DNA from: Oxalobacteraceae bacterium
Lineage (GTDB): Bacteria > Pseudomonadota > Gammaproteobacteria > Burkholderiales > Burkholderiaceae_D
Direction of reading: 5' to 3'
Length of the DNA: 64,000 nucleotides
Assembly: GCA_947374865.1 (NCBI GenBank)
Contig: CANCDR010000013.1
Location: forward strand, 1 to 64,000
Shown piece after piece: positions 1 to 7,690 of the stretch (position 1 is the first letter of the stretch; each line of letters begins with the position of its first letter). Made by a program: the position numbers and the translations under genes. The notes under the pieces were generated by a model, which searched no databases, was not told the DNA's origin, and saw only the letters and a list, made by a program, of their open reading frames with translations.

Positions 1-767
1 TTGTAGTCACGCACCGCGCGCAAGTATGCGCGCATAAAACGACGCGCTGCATCCGGATTAGTCTTGATGAAAGTACCAGAGTAAAGCACCACTGCCAGCT
101 GGTGATTCGGATAAATCACATCGTCGCCCATCACGCGCACCGCCGCACCGCTTTGCACGGCCTTGGTGGCGGAAGGCTCGGTCGTCAGCGCAGCGTCGAC
201 CGCCTTATTTTGCAAGGCCATCACATGCTGTGGAAAGCCAAGAAACACACGTTCCACTTCGTTATATTTTAAGCCCGCTTTTTTCAAGGCTTCATTCAAA
301 GTCGAGGTCGATGCGCTGCCGGTGGCACTACCGGCGATCTTCATGCCCTTCAAATCCTTGAGCGTCTTGAAGCGACCGCTGTCAACCAAGTCTTTACGCA
401 CCAGCAGTGGCTGATAGCCATAGCCGGGTGGCGTAGAACCTTTATCGGCGACGATCTTGATTTCGATGCCGCGCGCGATCGCGTTATACAAACCGGCGGC
501 TGGCGAACCCGCGCCGACTTCGAGCTGACCATTGCCGAGCGGCGCGACCATTTTGGCGCCCGAATCAAACGGGAAAAAACTGACATCCAGACCCTCTTGC
601 TTGAAATAGCCCTTTTTGTCGGCGATAAAAAAGCCCACGTCGCTGCTGGCGTTGGCGATTCCCACACGTACCACGATCGGATCAGCGGCGAACGCAGTCG
701 ATGCGCTGAGCGAACTCAAGGCCAACAGGCTGACGCTACACAAGCAAATAAACAGATTTTTTTTCAT
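1..767 (-). CDS. NitT/TauT-type ABC substrate-binding protein, 3' end cut by the window
   Basis: The frame is open from an ATG at 767 to the left edge, giving about 255 codons with no stop, so the C-terminus lies outside the window. The N-terminus is a typical Sec signal peptide ending near AFA, followed by a periplasmic binding-protein body of the NMT1/SsuA type (VGIANASSDVGFFIADKKGY, then a GSTPPGYGYQPLLVRKDL stretch). It is a close paralogue of the next gene upstream (791-1849), which lines up almost residue for residue, so the two are a tandem duplication. Such proteins deliver small organic anions to an ABC permease; no cognate permease or ATPase is visible here and it may lie to the left. 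The ligand is unknown, but the position at the end of an aromatic-acid operon suggests an aromatic acid. Confidence 0.85.
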   Translation of the reverse strand, partial: MKKNLFICLCSVSLLALSSLSASTAFAADPIVVRVGIANASSDVGFFIADKKGYFKQEGLDVSFFPFDSGAKMVAPLGNGQLEVGAGSPAAGLYNAIARGIEIKIVADKGSTPPGYGYQPLLVRKDLVDSGRFKTLKDLKGMKIAGSATGSASTSTLNEALKKAGLKYNEVERVFLGFPQHVMALQNKAVDAALTTEPSATKAVQSGAAVRVMGDDVIYPNHQLAVVLYSGTFIKTNPDAARRFMRAYLRAVRDY

Positions 768-790
768 GATGGCCTCTGGATGCAATGCGA

Positions 791-1849
791 TTATTTTTTG
801 GCGGGTTTAGCAGGTTTGGCGAGTTTGGCATTGTATGGCCCGAGATCTTTCAGCGCCGCTTCGACAAAGGACTGATCGAGTACCTGTTCAATCGTGACCT
901 TGCCGAGTACCTGGCCTTCATCCTTGAAGTATTGCAGGTCATTACGCAGACTCGGCTCATGCACTTTACCGTCCGGATTTGCGCCTTGTGGCGTAATCGA
1001 CCGATACACTGCCGGATCTTTGATGTTGGTGTATTCGGTCAGAATCGCCACCACCTCGTCGGCGTTCGGGCCGGCGATTTTGCCGTCTTTGAGGCCATCG
1101 TTGTAGTCACGCACAGCGCGTAAATAGGCGCGCATGAAGCGCTTAGCTGCAGCAGGATTATTCTTGATGAAGGTGCCCGAATACAGTACTACGGCCAGCT
1201 GATGATACGGATACAGCACATCATCACCGACAAAACGCACCGCAGCGCCACTTTGCACTGCCTTGGTAGCCGATGGCTCGGTCGTCATGGCAGCATCGAC
1301 CGCCTTGTTTTGCAGCGCCAGCACATGCTGTGGGAAGGCCATGAATACCCGCTCCACATCGCTGGGCTTGAGTCCAGCGGTTTTCAGCGCTTCATTGAGT
1401 GTCGACGTCGAGGCACTGCCAGGCGCACTGCCGGCGATTTTCATGCCTTTTAAATCTTTCAGGCTCTTGAAGCGACCACTGTCGATCAGGTCTTTACGAA
1501 TCAGCAGCGGCTGAAAACCATAGCCTGGGGGCGTTGATCCTTTGTCAGCGACGATCTTGATATCGATACCGCGATCAACAGCGTTATACAAACCCGCCGA
1601 AGGTGATCCCCCGCCAATATCGAGCTGCCCCGCTCCCAGCGGCGCGACCATCTTGGCCGCTGAATCGAAAGGCGTAAAGACGACCGCCAAACCTTCCGCT
1701 TTAAAATAACCCTTCTTATCGGCGATAAAAAAGGCGATGTCGCTGCTGGCGCTGGAAATACCAACTTGCAGCGTGGTGAGTGTTTCCGCCGCCGGAACTG
1801 TGCTGGCAAAGCCGCACAGCAGAATGGCTGTCAGTAGTATTTTTTTCAT
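791..1849 (-). CDS. NitT/TauT-type ABC substrate-binding protein
   Basis: 352-residue periplasmic binding protein of the NMT1/SsuA family. I chose the ATG at 1849 over one at 1864 because a GAGGGA ribosome site sits about 7 bases before it and the signal peptide (MKKILLTAILLCGFASTVPA) then starts correctly. The mature part begins TLQVGISSASSDIAFFIADK and carries the same blocks as the partial paralogue at 1-767. The C-terminus is a Lys/Ala/Pro repeat (AKLAKPAKPAKK). It is the next-to-last gene of the minus-strand operon, with a gap of 63 bases after the mini-FtsZ gene. The role is inferred to be uptake of an anionic substrate of the pathway; the ligand cannot be read from sequence. Confidence 0.87.
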   Translation of the reverse strand: MKKILLTAILLCGFASTVPAAETLTTLQVGISSASSDIAFFIADKKGYFKAEGLAVVFTPFDSAAKMVAPLGAGQLDIGGGSPSAGLYNAVDRGIDIKIVADKGSTPPGYGFQPLLIRKDLIDSGRFKSLKDLKGMKIAGSAPGSASTSTLNEALKTAGLKPSDVERVFMAFPQHVLALQNKAVDAAMTTEPSATKAVQSGAAVRFVGDDVLYPYHQLAVVLYSGTFIKNNPAAAKRFMRAYLRAVRDYNDGLKDGKIAGPNADEVVAILTEYTNIKDPAVYRSITPQGANPDGKVHEPSLRNDLQYFKDEGQVLGKVTIEQVLDQSFVEAALKDLGPYNAKLAKPAKPAKK

Positions 1850-1912
1850 GATTATTTCCCTCACATGTTGCCGGTCCTGATGGAACCGATCTATTTTTTT
1901 CCAAGCTTTTAT

Positions 1913-2386
1913 CTAAGCACCCAGCATCAGCAGCATATCGGCGACATAACTTTCGTCAGTGGTGACGATGAGCATATCCGAGGCAGCCCGCAATACTGGC
2001 AGTTCTTTGTCAGCACCAGTAGTAGCCGAGGACTGCACCAGAATACCGGTAATCATGACATTTGTGCTGATGCCTTCCGCATTGGCCGGACGACGGACCA
2101 GCTGCTTGATCACTGGCGCCCAAGCGGCTTCATCACCGCTGCAGGCTACCAGAAAGATCATTTCTGCGCCCGCAAGTTCGGGCAAATCGGCATTGGCCGC
2201 CGTAGCGCCACCATCAGGAGGCAGAATGATCTGCACACTAGGCAGTCCTAATGTCGCAATATCTGAAACAACGCGCGCCCCGCCACTTCCCAAACCGACC
2301 AGTTTAATATGGCGCGGCTGCGAATTGGGGATCGCGATCCGATGCCGGGTATCGGTGGCCGCGCGGGCGTTACTTATGTGCGTCAT
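1913..2386 (-). CDS. Small FtsZ/tubulin-like Rossmann protein coupled to CobW
   Basis: 157 residues. After a polar N-terminal tail of about 26 residues comes a nucleotide-fold start, IKLVGLGSGGARVVSDIA, that resembles the first strand and glycine loop of FtsZ. The later stretch AEMIFLVACSGDEAAWAPVI aligns with the FtsZ segment that normally carries the GGGTGTG signature, but here the signature is replaced by CSGDEAAW. The end, LRAASDMLIVTTDESYV, matches the FtsZ segment LR..VDSLIVIPNDRL. The protein stops where the FtsZ core helix and C-terminal domain would begin, so it is only the N-terminal half. Its ATG overlaps the cobW stop by 4 bases (ATGA), so translation is coupled. I infer a non-polymerising partner or regulator of the CobW GTPase; the family link is by eye. 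Confidence 0.75.
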   Translation of the reverse strand: MTHISNARAATDTRHRIAIPNSQPRHIKLVGLGSGGARVVSDIATLGLPSVQIILPPDGGATAANADLPELAGAEMIFLVACSGDEAAWAPVIKQLVRRPANAEGISTNVMITGILVQSSATTGADKELPVLRAASDMLIVTTDESYVADMLLMLGA

Positions 2387-3489
2387 ACTAAAACCTCATC
2401 GTGGGCAATGCAGGATTCAAAACCAGCCCGTAGCGCGGCCTCATCAAGACGCCGGCCGATAAACACCAGCCGACTAAAGCGCGTCTCTCCATCTGACCAG
2501 GGGCGCTGGAAATCACCTTCGAGCAGCATATGGACTGCCTGAAAAACCAGCCGTCGCGGATCATCGCGCACATCAATGATGCCTTTGGCGCGCAGGATAT
2601 CTTGCCCCTTGCTGGCGACTAAACCATTGAGCCAGTAACTGATGCGTTCGCTATCCATGGGCTTGTGCGAGCTGAGTGATACGCTATGGATGTCGTGGTC
2701 ATGATGATGGTCGTGCTGATGATCGTGCTGATGGTCGTGCTGATGATCGTGCTCATGCCCGCAGTGGGCATCATGCACATGTTCTGCAGCGATTTGCGAG
2801 GCCGGCAAAAAATCCGGTTCCAGGGCCACGATGCGTTCAAGATCAAACCTGCCGCGGCCGAGTATTTTGTCGAGCGCGATGTTGGCCCGCTGCGCGCGGT
2901 GAATCGTCGCCATCGAATTGATCACGGCCAGACGGGTCTCGATGTGCGCCAATTCTTCTTCACTGACCAGCTCAGTCTTGTTGAGCACGATCTGATCAGC
3001 GAAGGCAATTTGTTCCACCGCTTCGCGGCTATCGGCCAGACGTAGCAGGATATGCTTGGCATCGACGAGCGTGGTGACCGAATCAAGATACGTGCGCGCC
3101 TGCAGAACATGATCAACAAAAAACGTCTGTACCACCGGGCCCGGATCGGCCAGACCGGTCGTTTCAATAATGATGGCGGCGAAATTGCTGTCTTTTGCCA
3201 GCAATGCATGCAGGGTGCGGATCAAATCGCCGCGCACCGTGCAGCAGATACAGCCGTTGTTCATTTCGAACAGCTCTTCGTCGGTATTGACGATGAGGTC
3301 GTTATCGATGCCGATTTCACCGAACTCGTTGACGATCACGGCATAACGGCGGCCATGATCTTCCGACAGGATGCGGTTCAATAAAGTCGTCTTACCCGCG
3401 CCCAGATAGCCCGTCAGGATCGTCACCGGAAGTCGGCTTAAAGAAACCGTACCGGCGCCTGCACTTTCTGCTGACGGACCCTGCGTCAT
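2383..3489 (-). CDS. CobW/COG0523-type metallochaperone GTPase with His-rich insert
   Basis: 368 residues. It has a Walker A loop GYLGAGKTT (about residues 27-35), the family metal motif GCICC (CxCC at about 80-83), a Walker B-like IIETTGLADPGPVV segment and a CobW C-terminal domain ending SRLVFIGRRLD. Between the two domains (roughly residues 235-265) lies a run of alternating His-Asp/Gln-His units, a metal-binding insert seen in zinc, cobalt or nickel chaperones. COG0523 proteins use GTP to load a metal into a target enzyme. The gene sits 7 bases after the alcohol dehydrogenase and overlaps the mini-FtsZ gene by 4 bases. The metal and target are not readable; plausible clients are the zinc dehydrogenase, the amidohydrolase-fold hydratase, or the cupins. 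Confidence 0.92.
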   Translation of the reverse strand: MTQGPSAESAGAGTVSLSRLPVTILTGYLGAGKTTLLNRILSEDHGRRYAVIVNEFGEIGIDNDLIVNTDEELFEMNNGCICCTVRGDLIRTLHALLAKDSNFAAIIIETTGLADPGPVVQTFFVDHVLQARTYLDSVTTLVDAKHILLRLADSREAVEQIAFADQIVLNKTELVSEEELAHIETRLAVINSMATIHRAQRANIALDKILGRGRFDLERIVALEPDFLPASQIAAEHVHDAHCGHEHDHQHDHQHDHQHDHHHDHDIHSVSLSSHKPMDSERISYWLNGLVASKGQDILRAKGIIDVRDDPRRLVFQAVHMLLEGDFQRPWSDGETRFSRLVFIGRRLDEAALRAGFESCIAHDEVLV

Positions 3490-3496
3490 GTGGAAC

Positions 3497-4603
3497 TTAC
3501 AGCCACGGCATGAGGGACGCGTGGATCACGTCCGGCAGACCCTCGTTGCCCACCGAACGGATCGCCAGATCGACTTCGTTCAAACCAAAACGATGGGTCG
3601 TCACTTTTTCAAGCGGGAAGCGATGCGAGGCGAGCTGCGCTAAGGCCAGTTCGCAGGCACGGTAGCTGTGGCCACGGGCGCTTTTGAGGGTAATGAATTT
3701 GAGCGTGACTTTACCAATCGGGAAGTTAGGGAAATTACCCATCTCGCCCTGCATGACGATCGTACCGCCCTTGCGTTTGCAAGCCTCAATACCCAGCGTG
3801 AGCGGGAAAGTGCCGGCGCCGGCGGTACAGTCCAACACCACGTCAACACCGCGACCGCCGGTGATTTCCATAATGCGCGCGAGCGGGTCTTCTTTTTGTA
3901 CGTCGATCACAAAATCGGCGCCCAGGGTTTTAGCGACTTCCAGACGCGCGCCATCTTTCGAGGTGCCAGTAACAATAATCAATGCCGCGCCAGCCTGTTT
4001 GCAAATTACGGTCTGCGACAAACCTTGTTGACCCGGACCCTGAATCAAGACGATCGAGTCGTAACCCACGCCGCCGTCCAGCAGCGACCATTCAATACCA
4101 TTTGCCATCGGCGTGACCAGTCCCGCCAGTTCAGGCGTAACGCCATCAGGTACCTTGTGGACCACTGAATTCCATGGCAGGTAAGCGTATTGGGCAAAGC
4201 CGCCCCACAAATGCGGTGGCTTATCGGACGAGGTATAACCGTAACGGATGCCTTCCGGATTTTCACGCCAGTCGGTGTTGGCACAATGACGGTATTCGCC
4301 TTTGTGGCACCATTCGCATTTCATGCAGCCGACGTAGTGTTCTACGAAGACCAGGTCACCTTCTTTGAAGCCTTTGCGACGCGTGAACTCACGGCCGGCC
4401 TTGGTGATGTAGCCGATATTTTCGTGACCCATGATGACCGGTCCGCCTTTGAGCGGTTCCTTGTACATCTTGACGTCGGTGCCGCAGATGCCGGCTACTT
4501 CCATCTTCAACAGCGCGCCATCTTCCGGCACCTCAGGCATGTCGAATTCACGGATTTCAATCTTGCTTGGACCTGTTTTTACGGCGGCCAGTACTTTTTC
4601 CAC
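3497..4603 (-). CDS. Zinc-dependent alcohol dehydrogenase (MDR family)
   Basis: 368 residues from a GTG at 4603, chosen because GGAG lies 7 bases before it; a TTG two codons upstream is the alternative. The catalytic zinc region (CGTDVKMYKE, then GHENIGYI) and the four-Cys structural zinc lobe (CMKCEWCHKGEYRHC) are intact. The NAD(P)-binding domain follows (GPGQQGLSQTVICKQAG, then TGTSKDGARLEVAKTLGAD). Members oxidise alcohols, polyols or diols, or reduce aldehydes. In this operon it could oxidise a dihydrodiol or hydroxy-acid intermediate made by the Rieske oxygenase. It lies 79 bases after the aldolase and 7 bases before cobW, consistent with one transcript. Substrate not determined. Confidence 0.9.
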   Translation of the reverse strand: MEKVLAAVKTGPSKIEIREFDMPEVPEDGALLKMEVAGICGTDVKMYKEPLKGGPVIMGHENIGYITKAGREFTRRKGFKEGDLVFVEHYVGCMKCEWCHKGEYRHCANTDWRENPEGIRYGYTSSDKPPHLWGGFAQYAYLPWNSVVHKVPDGVTPELAGLVTPMANGIEWSLLDGGVGYDSIVLIQGPGQQGLSQTVICKQAGAALIIVTGTSKDGARLEVAKTLGADFVIDVQKEDPLARIMEITGGRGVDVVLDCTAGAGTFPLTLGIEACKRKGGTIVMQGEMGNFPNFPIGKVTLKFITLKSARGHSYRACELALAQLASHRFPLEKVTTHRFGLNEVDLAIRSVGNEGLPDVIHASLMPWL

Positions 4604-4682
4604 GGTCAATCTCCAGTCAATATAATTTGGTATTGCGTTGCATGAGCACGTCTGTGCCCACGCGATGATCTCTTGTCAGCGA

Positions 4683-5543
4683 TCAGCGACCGACCAATGT
4701 GCGGGTGCTTTCCAGGGTCGAGAAATTGCGCGGGGCGGCGCACATCAGGTATTGGTAACCCTCGGCGATTACCCGCTCGGCATTGGCTGGCGATACATGC
4801 GGATGGCCGACGATCACATTGTGCTGCTTACAGATCGAAACGATCTCGGCCATCGCATCCAGCACGACCGGATGCTCAGTCTGCCGTGCATAGCCTAACT
4901 CCTGGCTCAAGTCACCCTCACCGATCAGGATGGTGCCGATGCCTGGGACATTTTTAAGCATGTCAGGCAGGTTTTTAATCCCCAGCGTGTCTTCAATCTG
5001 CATTACGACTAAAATTTCGCCATGCGGAGCGAGTGGCCAGACGTCAGCACGCTCGTAGTATTCCTGCTGCGTGATGCCCCAATAACGGGTGGCCTGCATC
5101 GGGCCGTCACCGCGAATACCGGCTGGTTCGTACAATGGTTTGTCCTTGAGGCGCTGATACCGGCAGGCGGCGACGGCGTTGTACGCCTCTTCAACCGTGC
5201 TGATGTGCGGCCACATGATGCCGTAGCAGCCCAGGTCAAGCGCCTGCTTGGCCAGAAACTGATTTTTTTCCACGCCGTTAGCAGGAATGCGCGCGATCGG
5301 CGTCACCGCTGGTGCTGGCGAACCTGACTTGAGGATCTGGCCGCGATTGAGCAAATATTGCATGCTGTCGCGCAGGGACTTGATATCCCATCCACGATGT
5401 TCGCCTTCAAACACGACGCCATCGTATTTTGAAGCTTGCAATTCGACCGCCGTTTCGACCTCACACGGTGCGAACAAAGAAAATGCATGCTGACCGGCTT
5501 CCATCGCGCGGATCAAACCATTTAAACGGGGAATCGATGCCAT
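4683..5543 (-). CDS. HpcH/HpaI-type aldolase
   Basis: 286 residues from the ATG at 5543, which has an AGGAGA ribosome site 6 bases before it; an upstream in-frame start at 5585 is less likely. It belongs to the metal-dependent pyruvate aldolase family (HpcH/HpaI, 2-keto-3-deoxy acid aldolases). Visible family blocks are GVVFEGEHRGWD near the N-terminus, IARIP, GIMWPHI, and the metal-binding Glu and Asp in VVMQIEDTLGI and LIGEGDLSQELGY. The enzyme cleaves 4-hydroxy-2-oxo acids to pyruvate plus an aldehyde or oxo-acid. Next to a 4-oxalomesaconate hydratase it is a good candidate for cleaving 4-carboxy-4-hydroxy-2-oxoadipate to pyruvate and oxaloacetate, normally the job of an unrelated RraA-type aldolase; this is inference. 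Confidence 0.88.
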   Translation of the reverse strand: MASIPRLNGLIRAMEAGQHAFSLFAPCEVETAVELQASKYDGVVFEGEHRGWDIKSLRDSMQYLLNRGQILKSGSPAPAVTPIARIPANGVEKNQFLAKQALDLGCYGIMWPHISTVEEAYNAVAACRYQRLKDKPLYEPAGIRGDGPMQATRYWGITQQEYYERADVWPLAPHGEILVVMQIEDTLGIKNLPDMLKNVPGIGTILIGEGDLSQELGYARQTEHPVVLDAMAEIVSICKQHNVIVGHPHVSPANAERVIAEGYQYLMCAAPRNFSTLESTRTLVGR

Positions 5544-5720
5544 TGCTGTCTCCTGAAATTGTTGAAACTCGCCAGCACTGCGCACAGGACCGCGCGAACA
5601 TCGCGCAAGCCCATGGCGTCGTCAGACGAAGCTGAATTCGTTAGACGCATTGTAAGAGCAATCTACAAGGCGGGCAATAAGAAATGAAACGCCGTTCAAC
5701 ATACCAGAACAGTTAAGTGC

Positions 5721-5746
5721 GCCTGGTATTAAAGCCTGGTATTAAA
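5721..5746. repeat. 13-base tandem duplication at the end of the hydratase gene
   Basis: GCCTGGTATTAAA is present twice in immediate succession (5721-5733 and 5734-5746). The right copy contains the stop codon of the 4-oxalomesaconate hydratase gene, so the duplication left the coding sequence intact. It lies in the 198-base gap between the hydratase and the aldolase, which holds no other gene. Confidence 0.8.
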
Positions 5747-6782
5747 ACGTCTGCGCTGCATGGCCACGGGCCGTCAGCAAGGCGTCCAGACGCGGATAAA
5801 CCAGGCGCGCATTGCCCTCAAATATTTTATACCGCGCGGCCTCAGACAGTCCCTGTACCTGATCGATGTAGCGTTTGGTATCGTCAAAGGCAAAGCCGGT
5901 TTCCGGATCAATGCCTGGCACAGCGCCCAGCATTTCGGAGGCAAACAGGATGTTCTCGACCGGGATCACCTTGGTCAGCAATTCAATGCCGGGCAAATGA
6001 TAAACACAGGTATCGAAGAACACGTTATTCATGACGTGATCCATGAGCTGGGTCTTTTTCATCGACAGGCACAGACCGCGGTAACGACCCCAGTGATACG
6101 GCACCGCGCCACCGCCATGGGGAATGACGAATTTCAGGGTCGGGAAATCCTTGAACAGATTGCCCTGAATGAGCTGCATGAAGGCCGCGGTGTCGGCGTT
6201 GATGTAATGCGCGCCGGTGTGATGGAAATTCGGATTACAGCAGGACGTCACATGAATCATGGCCGGCACGTTGAGTTCCACGAGCTTTTCATAGATCGGA
6301 TACCAGTAACGGTCAATCAGCGGTGGGTCGGTCCAATAGCCACCGGAAGGATCGGGATTCAGGTTCACGCCCACAAAACCCAATTCGTTGACCATGCGCT
6401 CGAGTTCAGGAATACAGTTCTTCGGTGAGACACCGGGAAACTGCGGCAGCTGACCAACGCCGACAAAATTATTCGGCAGCAGCGTGCACAGACGATGGAT
6501 CAGGTCATTACTGACGGTGGCCCACTGATGACTGGTCGCTTCGGTGCCAACGTGATGCGCCATACCGGCTGCGCGGGGCGAAAAAATGGTCAGATCACTG
6601 CCGCGCTCACGTTGCAGCTTGAGCTGCGGTTCGACGCTTTTGATCAGTGCCTCATCGCTGATGCCCAGATCGGTCGTCGCAGGTTTGCGCGCCGGATCAG
6701 CCAGACCTGCCAGCTGCTTATCGCGAAAGGTATGCAGCGCTGGTGGTTCGGTCGTGTAATGGCAATGGGTATCGATGATCAT
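5742..6782 (-). CDS. ligJ: 4-oxalomesaconate hydratase (LigJ type, amidohydrolase fold)
   Basis: 346 residues, the usual length for LigJ. It starts MIIDTHCHYTT, with the metal-binding HxH at residues 6-8, and contains blocks I recognise from LigJ-type hydratases: GSDLTIFSPRA, GFVGVNLNPDPSGGYW, TGAHYINADTAAFMQ, FVIPHGGGAVPYHWGRYRG, and FASEMLGAVPGIDPETGF. The family adds water to 4-oxalomesaconate to give 4-carboxy-4-hydroxy-2-oxoadipate in the protocatechuate 4,5-cleavage and gallate pathways. It is transcribed between the alpha/beta hydrolase and the HpcH/HpaI aldolase, which fits hydration followed by retro-aldol cleavage. It is the clearest pathway marker in the window. A related decarboxylase of the same superfamily is the main alternative. 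Confidence 0.9.
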   Translation of the reverse strand: MIIDTHCHYTTEPPALHTFRDKQLAGLADPARKPATTDLGISDEALIKSVEPQLKLQRERGSDLTIFSPRAAGMAHHVGTEATSHQWATVSNDLIHRLCTLLPNNFVGVGQLPQFPGVSPKNCIPELERMVNELGFVGVNLNPDPSGGYWTDPPLIDRYWYPIYEKLVELNVPAMIHVTSCCNPNFHHTGAHYINADTAAFMQLIQGNLFKDFPTLKFVIPHGGGAVPYHWGRYRGLCLSMKKTQLMDHVMNNVFFDTCVYHLPGIELLTKVIPVENILFASEMLGAVPGIDPETGFAFDDTKRYIDQVQGLSEAARYKIFEGNARLVYPRLDALLTARGHAAQTF

Positions 6783-6822
6783 GGCGTGCTGTGTCCTGTA
6801 AGGGAATTATTCAATACGTTAT

Positions 6823-7680
6823 TTAATGCGGCGTAGCGGCCGCAAGGAAGGCTAACAGCCGCTCCGCGCTGGCTTCTTCGGTCTGGTCGGCGACGGCCAC
6901 GTCCCAGTATTGCGCGTCCGGGATACATTCTTCCAGATAGCGCGCGGCCGAAGTCGCATGCGAATTGTCTTTGCCTGGCACGATCAGGGTGGGAATGGCC
7001 AGCTGCAGTAAATCTTCCGGCTCGGCGCCTGGTGCAGTATCGCGGTCGATCAATGTGCGGGCCATACCGGCGACGATCAACTTGTATTGCTCCACATTCT
7101 GCTGCGCATACGCTTCGGCAAAGGCCGCATCATGCGCGATCACCGACGCCCAAGGTCCACCACGCGGATCAGCGCCAAAAGGTTTGCCCTCTTTTTGCAC
7201 CAGCGCGACGACCTGTGCCAGACCATGCTGATGCACATAGGCCAGATGCTCGGCAAAGCGCTGATGTCCGGTGAGCCGGTAGCGTACCCCGCCGACCGGC
7301 CAGATCAGCGACATGCTCAACACCATCTCGGGATGCGCGACTGCGAAAGCCGTCACTGGACTACAGCCCATACAGCCACCCATCAGATGCGCTTGCGGGA
7401 TGTTGAGATGATCGAGCAGGCCCTTACCCTGCGCGACATAATCAGCCCAGGTCACCCGCTCCACTCGACCGCCAGACTGACCACATTCGCGCCGGTCAAA
7501 GACGATACAGGTGTAGTGTTTGCTTAAATGATCGAGTGGCTTGGTCCGGGCATAAATGCCCAGCGACGACCACGTGTCGATCGTCGCATTAAAGCCGCCG
7601 GGTGAAAACATCAACAGCGGTGGACCGGCACCGATCAGGTCGTAGCGGGTGACGATACCGTCGATGACAGCAGTAGGCAT
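6823..7680 (-). CDS. Alpha/beta hydrolase with Cys at the nucleophile elbow
   Basis: 285 residues from the ATG at 7680, 10 bases after the PanB-like gene; a longer reading to 7899 would overlap that gene fully and was rejected. The fold is seen from LLMFSPGGFNATIDTW (oxyanion region), IVFDRRECGQSGG and the nucleophile elbow HLMGGCMGCSP. The elbow residue is Cys (G-G-C-M-G) instead of the usual Ser, as in dienelactone hydrolases. The late segment LIVPGKDNSHAT carries the acid region, but the usual catalytic His position near the C-terminus reads VADQTEEAS. A lactone or C-C hydrolase role (for example opening a pyrone dicarboxylate lactone) would fit before the hydratase, but the altered residues make activity uncertain. 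Confidence 0.8.
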   Translation of the reverse strand: MPTAVIDGIVTRYDLIGAGPPLLMFSPGGFNATIDTWSSLGIYARTKPLDHLSKHYTCIVFDRRECGQSGGRVERVTWADYVAQGKGLLDHLNIPQAHLMGGCMGCSPVTAFAVAHPEMVLSMSLIWPVGGVRYRLTGHQRFAEHLAYVHQHGLAQVVALVQKEGKPFGADPRGGPWASVIAHDAAFAEAYAQQNVEQYKLIVAGMARTLIDRDTAPGAEPEDLLQLAIPTLIVPGKDNSHATSAARYLEECIPDAQYWDVAVADQTEEASAERLLAFLAAATPH

Positions 7681-7690
7681 AAGATTCCGA

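Noticed and set aside
1875-1893. GGTCC-TGAT-GGAACC inverted repeat before the binding-protein gene
   Set aside because: Half-sites resemble the regulon operator, but the spacer is 4 instead of 7 and the site lies inside an operon, so I did not count it.
2676-2765. Tandem GAT/GTGCTGAT repeats as non-coding repeat element
   Set aside because: In frame with the His-rich insert of the CobW gene and explained by it.
5760-6428. 222-codon plus-strand frame opposite the LigJ-type hydratase
   Set aside because: The minus-strand protein is a strong family match; the plus-strand frame has no domain and no ribosome site.
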